Assembly: GCF_031628175.1 (NCBI RefSeq)
Contig: NZ_JAVLVT010000001.1
Coordinates: 434,001-498,000 of the forward strand
Origin: Lipingzhangella_A rawalii
GTDB taxonomy: Bacteria; Actinomycetota; Actinomycetes; Streptosporangiales; Streptosporangiaceae
Direction: 5' to 3'
DNA length: 64,000 nt
Position numbers and translations under genes: made by a program. The notes under the pieces were generated by a model, which ran no database searches, had not been told where the DNA came from, and saw only the letters and a list, made by a program, of their open reading frames with translations. Position 1 is the first letter of the stretch. The number at the start of each line of letters is the position of its first letter. This document shows positions 1 through 8,035 of this stretch, piece after piece.

Positions 1-81
1 AACAGGACGCAGCGAACTCCTGCAACACAAGAGAATCCAGTCCCATTGGTTTCGGATTGAAAATTTCTCCGCGAAGAGGTG

Positions 82-110
82 TTGACCACGGAAATCCTCC
101 ACTCTAGACT
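82..110 (+). promoter_or_regulatory. Sigma-70-type promoter of the ferredoxin/radical SAM operon
   Basis: A TTGACC hexamer (82-87) is followed after exactly 17 bases by TAGACT (105-110). This is close to the actinobacterial housekeeping -35/-10 pair. It lies 57 bases upstream of the ferredoxin ATG and points into the operon, so it is probably the single main promoter for 167-5190. Confidence 0.6.
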
Positions 111-166
111 GGCCTTCTTGCGATCGCCCGGCGTGAGGTAAATGATCTTCTTCTCGGAAGTGGGGA

Positions 167-502
167 ATGGTATACGTCATCGCTGAACCCTGTGTCGATA
201 TCAAGGACAAGTCCTGTCTCGATGTCTTCCCGGTCGACTGCATATATGAGGGTGGGCGCAGCCTCTACATACATCCCGACGAGTGCATCGACTGCACAGC
301 TTGTGAGCCAGTCTGTCCGGTGGAAGTCATTTATGAGGAAACGGAACTGTCCGATGAATGGCAAGCGTACTCTCAGATCAACGCGGAGTTCTTCGGTGAG
401 GTGAACTCTCTGGAAATCCCGGGAAGAGCGGACAACTTCAAGCGCTCGCTCGCCGATCACCCACTTGTGTCGGTGCTGCCGAGGAACGAACAGATCCCCT
501 GA
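167..502 (+). CDS. 7Fe/8Fe-type ferredoxin with one missing cluster-ligand cysteine
   Basis: A 111-residue bacterial ferredoxin of the FdxA family, a soluble electron carrier. The N-terminal half has C9, C17 and C25. The second motif has C40, C43, C46 and C50 (ECIDCTACEPVCP). In the usual family sequence the stretch between C17 and C25 contains another Cys just before Pro-Val-Asp-Cys; here that position is Phe21. In Azotobacter FdI numbering this is Cys20, a [4Fe-4S] ligand. C25, normally non-ligating, could substitute. The gene is first in an operon and lies 65 bp before a radical SAM gene, so it is the obvious candidate to deliver electrons to that enzyme. The start ATG follows GGGGA. The C-terminal extension after residue 60 is typical of actinobacterial FdxA. 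Confidence 0.9.
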   Translation: MVYVIAEPCVDIKDKSCLDVFPVDCIYEGGRSLYIHPDECIDCTACEPVCPVEVIYEETELSDEWQAYSQINAEFFGEVNSLEIPGRADNFKRSLADHPLVSVLPRNEQIP

Positions 503-567
503 GCGCAGGAACGCACGGAGGCACCACCGGCTCCTCGGATAACCCATCAACCAGGCAGGAGCACACG

Positions 568-2004
568 ATGGCGAAGAAGAAATGGCAGGAGCACGGATAC
601 CCGGCCCAACTGGCGGAACAGTTAGAGGACAAGGTGGTGAGGTGCCACCTCAGCCCCAGGAACTGCAAGATCAGACCCGGGCAACACGGCTTCTGCATGG
701 TCCGCGCCAACCGGGACGGTGAACTGGTCAGCCTGAACTACGGGCGTTCGGTCCACGCCACCGAGGAAACCATCGAGACCGAAGCGGTCTTCCACTACGA
801 GCCGGGCGCGCGCATCCTTTCCATGGGGAACATCGGATGCATGCTCAACTGCGATTACTGCCACAACTGGAAGACGTCTCAGGCGCGTTTCGTGGAGGAT
901 AAGGACGTCTTCCACTACACCCCCGAAGAGGTGGTGGATATCGCCGAGCGCCATGGCATCCAGGTTATCTCCTGGACCTACAATGACCCGGTCGTCTGGC
1001 ACGAGTTCGTCACAGAGACCGCTCGCCTCGCCAAAAGCAGGGGAATCATCAACCTGTACAAGTCGGCCTTCTTTATCTCACCGGAAGCCGTCGAGGAACT
1101 TATCCCGGTGATCGACATCTTCTCGGTGTCGATCAAATCGATGGATCCGAAGTATTATCGGAAGATCACCAAGGGGTGGATCGAACCGGTGCTCGAAGCG
1201 ACGGAGCAGGTCTACCGAGCGGGACGTCACGTCGAGGTCTCCACACTGATGGTGACGGACCTGAGCGACAGCGAGCAGAACGCCAGAGACATGGCCAGGT
1301 TCGTCGGTGAATGCCTCGGCCCGGAGGTTCCCACCCACTTCGTGAGGTTCCACCCCGACTACAAGATGACGGACACCATCCGCACGCCAGTAGAACGGCT
1401 GGAGCACGCACGTCGCGTGTCCCTGGACATGGGCTTGGAGCACGTCTACCTCGGCAATGTCTACGACACCGAATCCACCAACACCTGGTGTCGCGGCTGT
1501 GGTCTGCTCCAGATCACTCGATATGGCCTAAACGCGCAATTGGTCGGAGTCACGCCGGACGGCAGGTGCTCGGGGTGCGGACTCGACGCGCACATCAAGC
1601 GCGTACCGAATCCCGTGGCGGCCCAGGCCACGTTGGATGAACTCCCCGCGCATGAAACCTATGACTTGGCCCACTTCGACTGGCACGGGGACATCCGCGC
1701 CGTCCACGTCCAGGTGGAGAACACCAGCGACAGGCCGCAGGAAGTGTTCCATCGCCGTGTCCGCAGGGACAACCCAAACACAGGATGGACAAGGATCGCG
1801 CTGGAGCCGCAGGAGAGCTACCGGTTCATCAGCGCGGAGTCCTTCAACGACGAGATCGGGGTGGTCGTCGCGGTCCCCAACGGATGTACCTCCAGTCTCC
1901 ACCAGGTCTTCGATCGCGCCCATTTTCCCACCACCGAGGCGGCAGCCGGAACTCAGAATGCCGACATCACTCCCCTTCCCCTCTACGTCCGCCCCACCCG
2001 ATAG
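568..2004 (+). CDS. Radical SAM enzyme of the AmmeMemoRadiSam-type family
   Basis: A 478-residue radical SAM protein. The cluster motif is CX3CX2C at C91, C95 and C98 (GCMLNCDYCHNW), which holds the [4Fe-4S] that cleaves S-adenosylmethionine. An N-terminal cysteine segment (C26, C33, C43) and a later CxxC pair (C308/C311 and C334/C337) match the layout of the enzyme from AMMECR1/Memo/RadiSam loci and of PflA-like relatives. The second Cys of the usual CxLC start is Ser29. About 110 C-terminal residues after position 365 form an extra beta-rich domain that I do not recognise. AMMECR1 and Memo partners are absent here. The neighbours are a ferredoxin, a cupin, an aminotransferase and an MDR enzyme, which argues for a metabolic reaction. 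The substrate is unknown. Confidence 0.85.
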   Translation: MAKKKWQEHGYPAQLAEQLEDKVVRCHLSPRNCKIRPGQHGFCMVRANRDGELVSLNYGRSVHATEETIETEAVFHYEPGARILSMGNIGCMLNCDYCHNWKTSQARFVEDKDVFHYTPEEVVDIAERHGIQVISWTYNDPVVWHEFVTETARLAKSRGIINLYKSAFFISPEAVEELIPVIDIFSVSIKSMDPKYYRKITKGWIEPVLEATEQVYRAGRHVEVSTLMVTDLSDSEQNARDMARFVGECLGPEVPTHFVRFHPDYKMTDTIRTPVERLEHARRVSLDMGLEHVYLGNVYDTESTNTWCRGCGLLQITRYGLNAQLVGVTPDGRCSGCGLDAHIKRVPNPVAAQATLDELPAHETYDLAHFDWHGDIRAVHVQVENTSDRPQEVFHRRVRRDNPNTGWTRIALEPQESYRFISAESFNDEIGVVVAVPNGCTSSLHQVFDRAHFPTTEAAAGTQNADITPLPLYVRPTR

Positions 2005-2020
2005 GCCAAGGAGTATGTCC

Positions 2021-2395
2021 ATGACCCAGCACGCGTCCCCCCGAACCAACGACGTGGTCATTGTTGCCTCGGCCGATGTCGAGCCGCGCACCGCGTTCCC
2101 GGACCTGGCCCGCAGGGTCCTCGCTCACAACGACAAGCTCATGCTCGTCGAGCACGTGATGGAAAAGGGATCGGTCTTTCCCCGTCACAGCCACCCGCAC
2201 GAACAGCTTGCCTACCTGGTCTCAGGGCACATCCGCGTCGTTGCCGGAGACCAGACCTTCGAAGCCGGTCCCGGAGACAGTTTCGTCGTCAAGGGAGGCG
2301 TGGAACACCAGGTGTGGGCTCTGGAGAAGTCCGTGGCGCTCGACATCTTCACTCCCTACCGGGAGGACTACGTGGAGTGGGCGAGCGACGAGTGA
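2021..2395 (+). CDS. Small cupin-domain protein
   Basis: A 124-residue single-domain cupin, starting MTQHAS. Cupin motif 1 is visible around residues 50-65 as HSHPHEQLAYLVSG, with two His and a Glu suited to bind one metal. Motif 2 follows as PGDSFVVKGGVEH with the last metal His. Such small cupins are metal-dependent isomerases, dioxygenases or binding proteins. The start was set by the Shine-Dalgarno sequence AAGGAG at 2008-2013. It lies 7 bases from ATG 2021 but only 1 base from the in-frame ATG at 2015. The gene sits 16 bp after the radical SAM stop, and its own stop overlaps the next start, so it is cotranscribed. Its substrate cannot be told from sequence. Confidence 0.85.
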   Translation: MTQHASPRTNDVVIVASADVEPRTAFPDLARRVLAHNDKLMLVEHVMEKGSVFPRHSHPHEQLAYLVSGHIRVVAGDQTFEAGPGDSFVVKGGVEHQVWALEKSVALDIFTPYREDYVEWASDE

Positions 2396-3555
2396 GGGAC
2401 GTTTCGAGCACCGTTACCCCTTCCGGCGACGCCGGCCCGAGTCCCCGTCCTGACCCTTTGCCCATGGTGGTAGGCCCCACTCGGCCCCACCCCTCGGTAC
2501 TACGTCGTCTGGCGCAGGCTGCGGACCCCATCGACGCGCCGGCCTCCGTGCAGGACCTGCAACGGGCACTGCTGCTGACTAGGCAGCTCCTCGACGCTCC
2601 CGCAGCCGTCCCCTTTGTACTCCCCGGGACGGGAACGGCGGGGATGGAGAGCGTGGCCGCCAGCCTCCTCGCACCGCAGACGCCCGTGCTGGTGGTGTCC
2701 ACGGGGATGTGGGGAAACCGCTGGCGCGATATCTGCGTCAGACTCGGCCTTCCGACGCATGTGCACACCTCCGAGCCGGGATACCCACCCGATCCAAGAG
2801 AGATCGGTCGGCTTCTTGGGGCAGAGCAGTACCAGGCCTTGCTCATCACCCATGTCGATTCCAGCAGTGGCGTGCGGACCAAGATCGACAAGCTGGCCCA
2901 GGTCGCCGGGGAACACGGCGCGCTGGTACTGGTGGACGGGGTGTCCGCAGCCGGAGCGGAGTTCGTGTACCAAGAGGCATGGGGAGTGGACGCCTATCTC
3001 ACCTCCACGCCCAAGGCATTGGGAGTCCCCGCAGGTCTCTACCTCGCCTCACTCGGGCCCCGGGCCGTGGACGTGCTCGACTCGCGAACGTGGACACCGC
3101 CACACTTCAGCCTTGACCTTCGCGATTGGCTCCCGGTGATGCGCGCCGCTTTGGAGGCACGCTTCGTCTACCATCAGACGCTCCCGGGAAACCTGATCGG
3201 CGCCCTGACTCGGGGGTTGGAACTGGTCATCCAGGAGGGGACCGAACGAGTGCATAGGCACAGGCGCCTGGCGCTGCGGCTGCGCTCGGCCCTGGAAACG
3301 GAAGGGTTGCGCAACTTCGTCGCCGCGGACGGCGACCGTGCCAACGGGGTGAGTGTCTACCGCGCTCCGCCCCACCTGGCCGCCGGAGAACTGCTCCGTG
3401 GTGCTGCCGAGCTCGGTGTGCTCCTTCAGGCGGGCACGCATCCGAGCGCGGCCGGGGAGACCTTTCGTCTCGGTCACCTCGGCAACGTCGACGAACAGGA
3501 CATCGAACGGACCGTCGGCGTGCTCTGCCGGCTGCTCTCTCCCCCGAACCGTTGA
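2392..3555 (+). CDS. Class V PLP-dependent aminotransferase (alanine/serine-glyoxylate aminotransferase-like)
   Basis: A fold type I pyridoxal-phosphate enzyme of the class V group, which also contains alanine-glyoxylate aminotransferase, PhnW and small-subunit hydrogenase relatives. The N-terminal GPTRPHP motif and a glycine-rich loop (VLPGTGTAGMES) are visible. So are the cofactor Asp in VLVDGVSAAG and the Schiff-base Lys in STPKALGVPAG. The GTG at 2392 overlaps the cupin stop (GTGA), which suggests translational coupling. The ATG at 2464, just before the GPT motif, is an alternative that drops a Pro-rich stretch of 24 residues. In this operon it probably transfers an amino group to or from the pathway intermediate. 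The LysE-type exporter downstream fits an amino-acid-like product. Confidence 0.85.
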   Translation: MRDVSSTVTPSGDAGPSPRPDPLPMVVGPTRPHPSVLRRLAQAADPIDAPASVQDLQRALLLTRQLLDAPAAVPFVLPGTGTAGMESVAASLLAPQTPVLVVSTGMWGNRWRDICVRLGLPTHVHTSEPGYPPDPREIGRLLGAEQYQALLITHVDSSSGVRTKIDKLAQVAGEHGALVLVDGVSAAGAEFVYQEAWGVDAYLTSTPKALGVPAGLYLASLGPRAVDVLDSRTWTPPHFSLDLRDWLPVMRAALEARFVYHQTLPGNLIGALTRGLELVIQEGTERVHRHRRLALRLRSALETEGLRNFVAADGDRANGVSVYRAPPHLAAGELLRGAAELGVLLQAGTHPSAAGETFRLGHLGNVDEQDIERTVGVLCRLLSPPNR

Positions 3556-3563
3556 GGAAGACC

Positions 3564-4517
3564 ATGGCAGAGACCGTCCTCGCCGCACGCCTGACCGGCC
3601 CCGACCGTGTCCTTCGTGTCGAGGAAACCAAACAGGGATCTCCGGCGACCGAGGAAGTCGTGATCGACATGATGTACGCGTCGATCAACCCCTTGGACAC
3701 CTACGTGCTCGCCGGTCAGGTGGCCAGTGATGCCCCCGTGCCCCGCACACTTGGTGTGGAAGGGGTTGGACGTCGGGGCGATGATCTGTTCGTAGTCCAC
3801 GGCCACGGCGTTGGCCTGTCCCGTGACGGTACCTGGAGCCAGAAAGCCGTCGTCCCGAGCGGTTCGCTTGTCCGGGTACCCGAAGGCGTCGATCCGGCCC
3901 AGGCGGCCTGCGCGGCCGTGTGCGGCCGAACCGCGATCCGCGTAGTGTACGAACTCGCCGGAGTCACACCCGAAGACCGCGTCCTGGTTCTGGGGGCGAC
4001 GGGGGGAGTGGGCACGGCCGCGACGTCGCTCGCCCTGAGCTCAGGAGCGACGGTCTGGGGCCAGACCGGTGACCCGAACAAGGCCGAAGCAGTGGCCGAG
4101 ATAGGCGCCGAGACCGTGATCGCCCGCTCACCGGAAGAGCTGATCAGGGCCGTGATGGGGCTGGGAGTGACCGTGGTGCTCGACCCGCTCGGCGGAAGCT
4201 ACACCGCGGCCGCGACCCAACTCTTGGCCCCCTACGGCACCCTCGTCATCTACGGAGCCTCATCCTCAGCGCAGACCGAGCTCGATGTGCGATCCTTCTA
4301 CCGCAGGAACATCCGGGCGTTGGGCTACGGGGGCGTCATGGAAGGACATGATGAGGTCCGCTCCGGTATCGGCGACGCCTTGCGCGCACTAGTAGAGGGG
4401 AACATGCGAATCCCGGTGAGAGACCGGGTATCCCTGAGCGCGCTTCCCGCAGTGTTGGAGCCCGAGCGTCGACGGTCTGCTATCGGTAAGACCATCGTCG
4501 ATGTAAGCCTCACCTGA
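3564..4517 (+). CDS. MDR-superfamily NADPH:quinone reductase-like oxidoreductase
   Basis: A 317-residue medium-chain dehydrogenase/reductase of the zinc-free quinone reductase/zeta-crystallin type. The substrate half has INPLDTYVLAG and a short LGVEGVG motif. The nucleotide-binding loop is VLGATGGVGTAA, followed by the usual Rossmann pattern. The catalytic zinc ligands of alcohol dehydrogenases are absent. The frame is open from a TTG at 3552, but GAGG at 3554-3557 sits 6 bases before ATG 3564, so I start there. It begins 8 bp after the aminotransferase stop. It likely reduces an enone, quinone or aldehyde intermediate with NADPH. Exact chemistry is not visible. Confidence 0.82.
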   Translation: MAETVLAARLTGPDRVLRVEETKQGSPATEEVVIDMMYASINPLDTYVLAGQVASDAPVPRTLGVEGVGRRGDDLFVVHGHGVGLSRDGTWSQKAVVPSGSLVRVPEGVDPAQAACAAVCGRTAIRVVYELAGVTPEDRVLVLGATGGVGTAATSLALSSGATVWGQTGDPNKAEAVAEIGAETVIARSPEELIRAVMGLGVTVVLDPLGGSYTAAATQLLAPYGTLVIYGASSSAQTELDVRSFYRRNIRALGYGGVMEGHDEVRSGIGDALRALVEGNMRIPVRDRVSLSALPAVLEPERRRSAIGKTIVDVSLT

Positions 4518-4563
4518 GCATCGACGTCCACCTGTTCTCCTCCCTTGGAAAGGGATCGGAATC

Positions 4564-5190
4564 GTGACGACCACCTTGGTCACTGGCTTCGGCTTCGGAT
4601 TCGTGGTCGCCGCCCAGGTCGGCCCGATCTGGCTGCTGTGCCTGCGCAGCGTTCTGCGCGGAGGTGTCGCGCTGGGGTTGGCCATCGGTGCGGGGGCGGC
4701 GCTGGTCGACGTCGGATACGCCCTCCTGGGCATCGCAGGAGTGGCCGCCTTGCTCACCACCTGGGAAGCCCTGGGAACGGCGGTCGGGATGCTCGGTGTG
4801 TTGGTCCTGGTAGTGCTGGCGTTGCGTGCCCTGCGTAGTGCCCTATCCCCTCCGACGGAGCAGCAGGACAATCGCGAACTCACCTCGCCCCGGGCAGCGT
4901 TTGTGGTGGGGCTGGCCGCGACGGCGAGCAATCCGCTGACGATCCTGGCCTGGGCGGCGGTCTTCGCCGCCCTCTCCTCGGCCACATCCGACATGGGTTC
5001 CCTCACCCCATGGACCATGCTGGTGGGTGTGGGCGCGGGGACCTTCACCTGGTTCGCGCTGCTGTCCCTGGCCGCGTCCGTGTTGGGACGCTTTACTGGC
5101 CCCCGCTTTCATCGCGGGGTGGACATGGCGGCGGCGATCGGGCTTTCGCTGTTCGCCGTCGTCCTGGCTTGGCGGGTCCTGGCTTCATGA
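4564..5190 (+). CDS. LysE/RhtB-family amino-acid exporter
   Basis: A 208-residue integral membrane protein with about six hydrophobic segments. The N-terminal GFGFGFVVAAQVGPIWLLCL matches the LysE/RhtB signature, in which a Pro follows a Gly in the first helix. The central ATASNPLTILAWAAVF is the second diagnostic segment (NP motif). The family exports amino acids and derivatives by proton antiport. The GTG start is preceded by GGAAAGGGA. It is the last gene of the operon, 46 bp after the MDR gene. Its presence suggests that the pathway makes or leaks an amino-acid-like compound which is expelled. Confidence 0.85.
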   Translation: MTTTLVTGFGFGFVVAAQVGPIWLLCLRSVLRGGVALGLAIGAGAALVDVGYALLGIAGVAALLTTWEALGTAVGMLGVLVLVVLALRALRSALSPPTEQQDNRELTSPRAAFVVGLAATASNPLTILAWAAVFAALSSATSDMGSLTPWTMLVGVGAGTFTWFALLSLAASVLGRFTGPRFHRGVDMAAAIGLSLFAVVLAWRVLAS

Positions 5191-5344
5191 CATCGCGCCT
5201 TAGCTGACAAGAACAGGCGCGCCCCACCTGTCGTCTGGCCGGGGATGCGCTGTTCGGTCCGCCCACTCACACACCAACGCTTGAGCTGCCGGACCGGTGA
5301 AGCGCTAAGCCATCGCCACGCTCCTTCCTCATCCTCGGGCTTCC

Positions 5345-5800
5345 TCAGGCGGCCAGGTCCATGACGGTGAAGTCGATCTCGTCCAGGGCTCAGTCGTAGT
5401 AGCGCTGCCCTTTCGCGCCAGCCCCCGTCGAGAGCATCTGCCATGCCCGGTGGGGGACGCGGCGGGCCTCCTCATCGGTGCGTAGCCAACCGGCGGGCGT
5501 GCTGAAGCGGTGGTCGCAGGAAACGGCCAGCACGTAATCGATACCGCGTTCTTCGAGTTCTTGGCGCAGGTGGGGGCTGGTTCCTTATACCTCGTCGCGA
5601 CTCACTCACCCAGTCCACTCCACGGCCCGCGTCGAGGGCACGGGCGATCATCCGTACGCTCAGGTGGGGCTTGGCCGCGAATGCGACGTGGTCGCCGATG
5701 CCGGTCCAGTTCCGCCTTGTCCTCGCGGGTCACCCCCCAACGCTGCCCGGCATCAACCTGATCCTGGGCGATCCAGTTCCGGCCAAACTCTTACCTTGCG
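5345..5800 (-). pseudogene. Degraded IS701-family transposase fragment
   Basis: Conceptual translation of the minus strand gives pieces typical of IS701 transposases: GDHVAFAAKPHLSVRMIARA, then HLRQELEERGIDYVLAVSCD and RRVPHRAWQMLS, then GAGAKGQRYYD. The reading breaks at a TGA at 5390-5392, where the family has Trp (YYDWA). It also changes frame between the FAAKP block and the DYVLAV block, and again near 5700. The N- and C-terminal thirds are missing and no inverted repeats are seen. This is a dead relic. It fills the gap between the operon ending at 5190 and the LexA-controlled gene. Confidence 0.75.
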
Positions 5801-5906
5801 CTACCTACGGGGCCAGCCATGTCTCTCTGTTTGCGCTGGCCACATCCACGCAGCGCGGTGCATGAGAGCAACGACGTGACGGACACCGTTGCAGCCTCCC
5901 GGGTGG

Positions 5907-5922
5907 TCGAACATATGTTCTA
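5907..5922. promoter_or_regulatory. LexA (SOS) box
   Basis: TCGAACATATGTTCTA contains the perfect palindrome GAAC-N4-GTTC (5909-5920), which matches the mycobacterial/actinobacterial LexA operator. It lies 41 bp upstream of the Rv2578c-family start, so that gene is predicted to be repressed by LexA and induced by DNA damage. Confidence 0.8.
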
Positions 5923-5963
5923 CAGTGGGTGGTGTTGGCGAACCCGCGCGGTAGGGGGCACGC

Positions 5964-7007
5964 ATGCGCTGGCAGAACCTGCGGCTGGACGATGGAACGA
6001 ACCAGCCCGTGTTGATCGAACGGGGTGCGGTCACTCGGACCTTCGACACCCCCGGTTTTCGTGGGATCACCTTCCACGAGGTGCAGGCCCGATCCCTCAT
6101 CAACGAGGTTCCCGGGGCCTCCCGTGTGCCGTTCCGATACACGATCAACCCCTACCGGGGCTGTAGCCACGGCTGTGTGGGCTGCTTCGCCCGCAACACC
6201 CACACCTACCTCAACCTGGATTCCGGGCAGGACTTCAACTCCCAGGTCGTAGTGAAGGTCAATGCCCCCGACCTGGTGCGTCGCGAGCTCGCGCGGCCCC
6301 AGTGGCGGCGCGACCGCGCAGGCGCGGCGATCGCCATGGGCACCAACGTGGACTGTTACCAACGCGCTGAGGGCCGCTACCGGCTCATGCCCGGAATCAT
6401 CGCCGCGCTACGCGACGAGCGTCACCCCTTCTCGATCCTCACCCGCGGCCCGCTGCTGCTGCGGGACCTGGAACTACTCGGGGATGCCGCGCAACATGTT
6501 GAGGTAAGCCTGGCGGTCTCGGTGCCGTTCGTGGACCGTGATCTCGCGCGGTCCTTCGAACCGGGGGCCGCCAGCCCACCGGCGCGCCTGCGAATCTGCT
6601 CCCGGCTGGAGCAGGCCGGGCTGGGCTGCGCGGTACTGATGGCGCCGATCCTGCCGTTCCTCAGCGACTCACCCCGGCAGCTGGAGGCCACCGTGGCCCA
6701 GCTCGCCGCGGCCGGGGCGCGAAGCATCACCCCGATCGTGCTGCACCTGCGGCCCGGGGCTCGGGAATGGTACTTCACCTGGCTACGCCAGCACCATCCG
6801 GACCTGGTGGGTCGCTACGAGGAGCTGTACCGGGGTGGGGCCTACGCCCCGAAGAGCTACCAGCGCCGGATCACCGAGCAGGTACGCGAGCTCGCCGAAC
6901 GCTACGGGGTCACCCGGCGCACCGCCGACGCGCATCGCAGAGTGGGCACCGAGGAAGCTGCGACCGCCCCGGCTGCGGCTAGGCCCACACAGCTGAGCCT
7001 CTTGTGA
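5964..7007 (+). CDS. Rv2578c-family radical SAM protein, predicted SOS gene
   Basis: A 347-residue radical SAM protein related to spore photoproduct lyase-like (SplB) proteins. The cluster Cys are C67, C71 and C74 in YRGCSHGCVGCFAR, followed by the family-specific THTYLNLDSGQDF and AMGTNVDCYQ segments. It is cytoplasmic and its reaction is unproven; the relationship to SplB makes a role in nucleic-acid repair plausible. The ATG follows AGGGGGC, and a LexA box lies just upstream. It converges with a uracil-DNA glycosylase gene 17 bp away, so both neighbours fit genome maintenance. The C-terminus is Ala/Pro-rich and poorly conserved. Confidence 0.88.
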   Translation: MRWQNLRLDDGTNQPVLIERGAVTRTFDTPGFRGITFHEVQARSLINEVPGASRVPFRYTINPYRGCSHGCVGCFARNTHTYLNLDSGQDFNSQVVVKVNAPDLVRRELARPQWRRDRAGAAIAMGTNVDCYQRAEGRYRLMPGIIAALRDERHPFSILTRGPLLLRDLELLGDAAQHVEVSLAVSVPFVDRDLARSFEPGAASPPARLRICSRLEQAGLGCAVLMAPILPFLSDSPRQLEATVAQLAAAGARSITPIVLHLRPGAREWYFTWLRQHHPDLVGRYEELYRGGAYAPKSYQRRITEQVRELAERYGVTRRTADAHRRVGTEEAATAPAAARPTQLSLL

Positions 7008-7024
7008 GCCCGCCGGGTGTGCGT

Positions 7025-7759
7025 TCAGGCCAGCTCCGCGCTGGCCTTGGCCTCGGCCAGCACCGTGCGCAGCATCGCCGGGGTAAGCGTCCCGGTCTGG
7101 GTGTTGCGCTGGCTGACGTGGTAACAGCCGTGCAGCACGAGGGGAGTAGCGACGTCGCGAGATGGAAGTGCAACGCGGGTGCCGTGTGCGAACCGCGGGC
7201 GGGGCCGGGGAAGCTGCCAGCCGGCCTGGTCAAGGGCGGGCAACAGGGCCTGCCATCCGTAGCCGCCTAGCACCACGATCGCCCGCAACGTGGGGGTGAG
7301 CAGCTGGAGCTCGCGCACCAGCCACGGGCGGCAGGTGTCCCGCTCGGTTGGGGTGGGGCGGTTGGCTGGGGGAGCGCAGTGCACCGGTGCGGTGACGCGG
7401 GTGGCGTGCAACTTCAGACCGTCACCCGCCCAGGTTGCCGTGGCCTGGGTGGCGAGTCCCACGTCGTACAGCGCCTGGTAGAGCACGTCACCGGAGCGGT
7501 CCCCGGTGAACATGCGCCCGGTGCGGTTGGCCCCGTGCGCGGCCGGTGCCAGGCCAACGATGGCGATGCGTGCGTCGGCGGGTCCGAAGCCGGGCACGGC
7601 GCGGCCCCAGTAGGTCTGTTCGGCGAACGCGGCGCGTTTGGTGCGCGCCACCTCCTCGCGCCAGTCCACCAGCCGCGGGCAGGCCCGGCACTCGCAGATG
7701 CGATCGTCCAGGGCGGCCAGCGTGGCGGCCTCAGGCGCGGCAGCTATGGGCAGCGACAT
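7025..7759 (-). CDS. Family 5 uracil-DNA glycosylase (UdgB type)
   Basis: A 244-residue DNA glycosylase that removes uracil, and in known family 5 enzymes also hypoxanthine, from DNA. Motif 1 is GLAPAAHGANRTGRMFTGD; it lacks the polar catalytic residue of family 1, as expected for UdgB. The C-terminal motif is HGCYHVSQRNTQTG. Fe-S cluster ligands are visible as CxxC near residues 24-27 and a C-x14-C pair in HCAPPANRPTPTERDTC. It is convergent with the SOS-controlled radical SAM gene. No LexA site is visible on its own upstream side (7760-8035). Confidence 0.88.
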   Translation of the reverse strand: MSLPIAAAPEAATLAALDDRICECRACPRLVDWREEVARTKRAAFAEQTYWGRAVPGFGPADARIAIVGLAPAAHGANRTGRMFTGDRSGDVLYQALYDVGLATQATATWAGDGLKLHATRVTAPVHCAPPANRPTPTERDTCRPWLVRELQLLTPTLRAIVVLGGYGWQALLPALDQAGWQLPRPRPRFAHGTRVALPSRDVATPLVLHGCYHVSQRNTQTGTLTPAMLRTVLAEAKASAELA

Positions 7760-8035
7760 ACTTCCAGTATCGGCGCTGTGGCGGGTCGGCTGTCGTGCCG
7801 CCTCGTGGGAGCGACATCACCGCGGTGCTGTGCGCCGCCGTGGCTGTGAGTCGCCTACCGGAAGCGTTACTGGTTTGTACTGGGTTGCGTCGCTCCGGTG
7901 GAGCGCAGTCGCCTACTCTGTTCCAGTCGCAGCGGGGCCCTGCTGGACGAGGGCATGATCGACCGGCGGTGCCAGGGCCTGCCCGTTGCCGCCTGACCCC
8001 GAACCCCACCGCGGCACACGACGAAAGCCGAGGCC

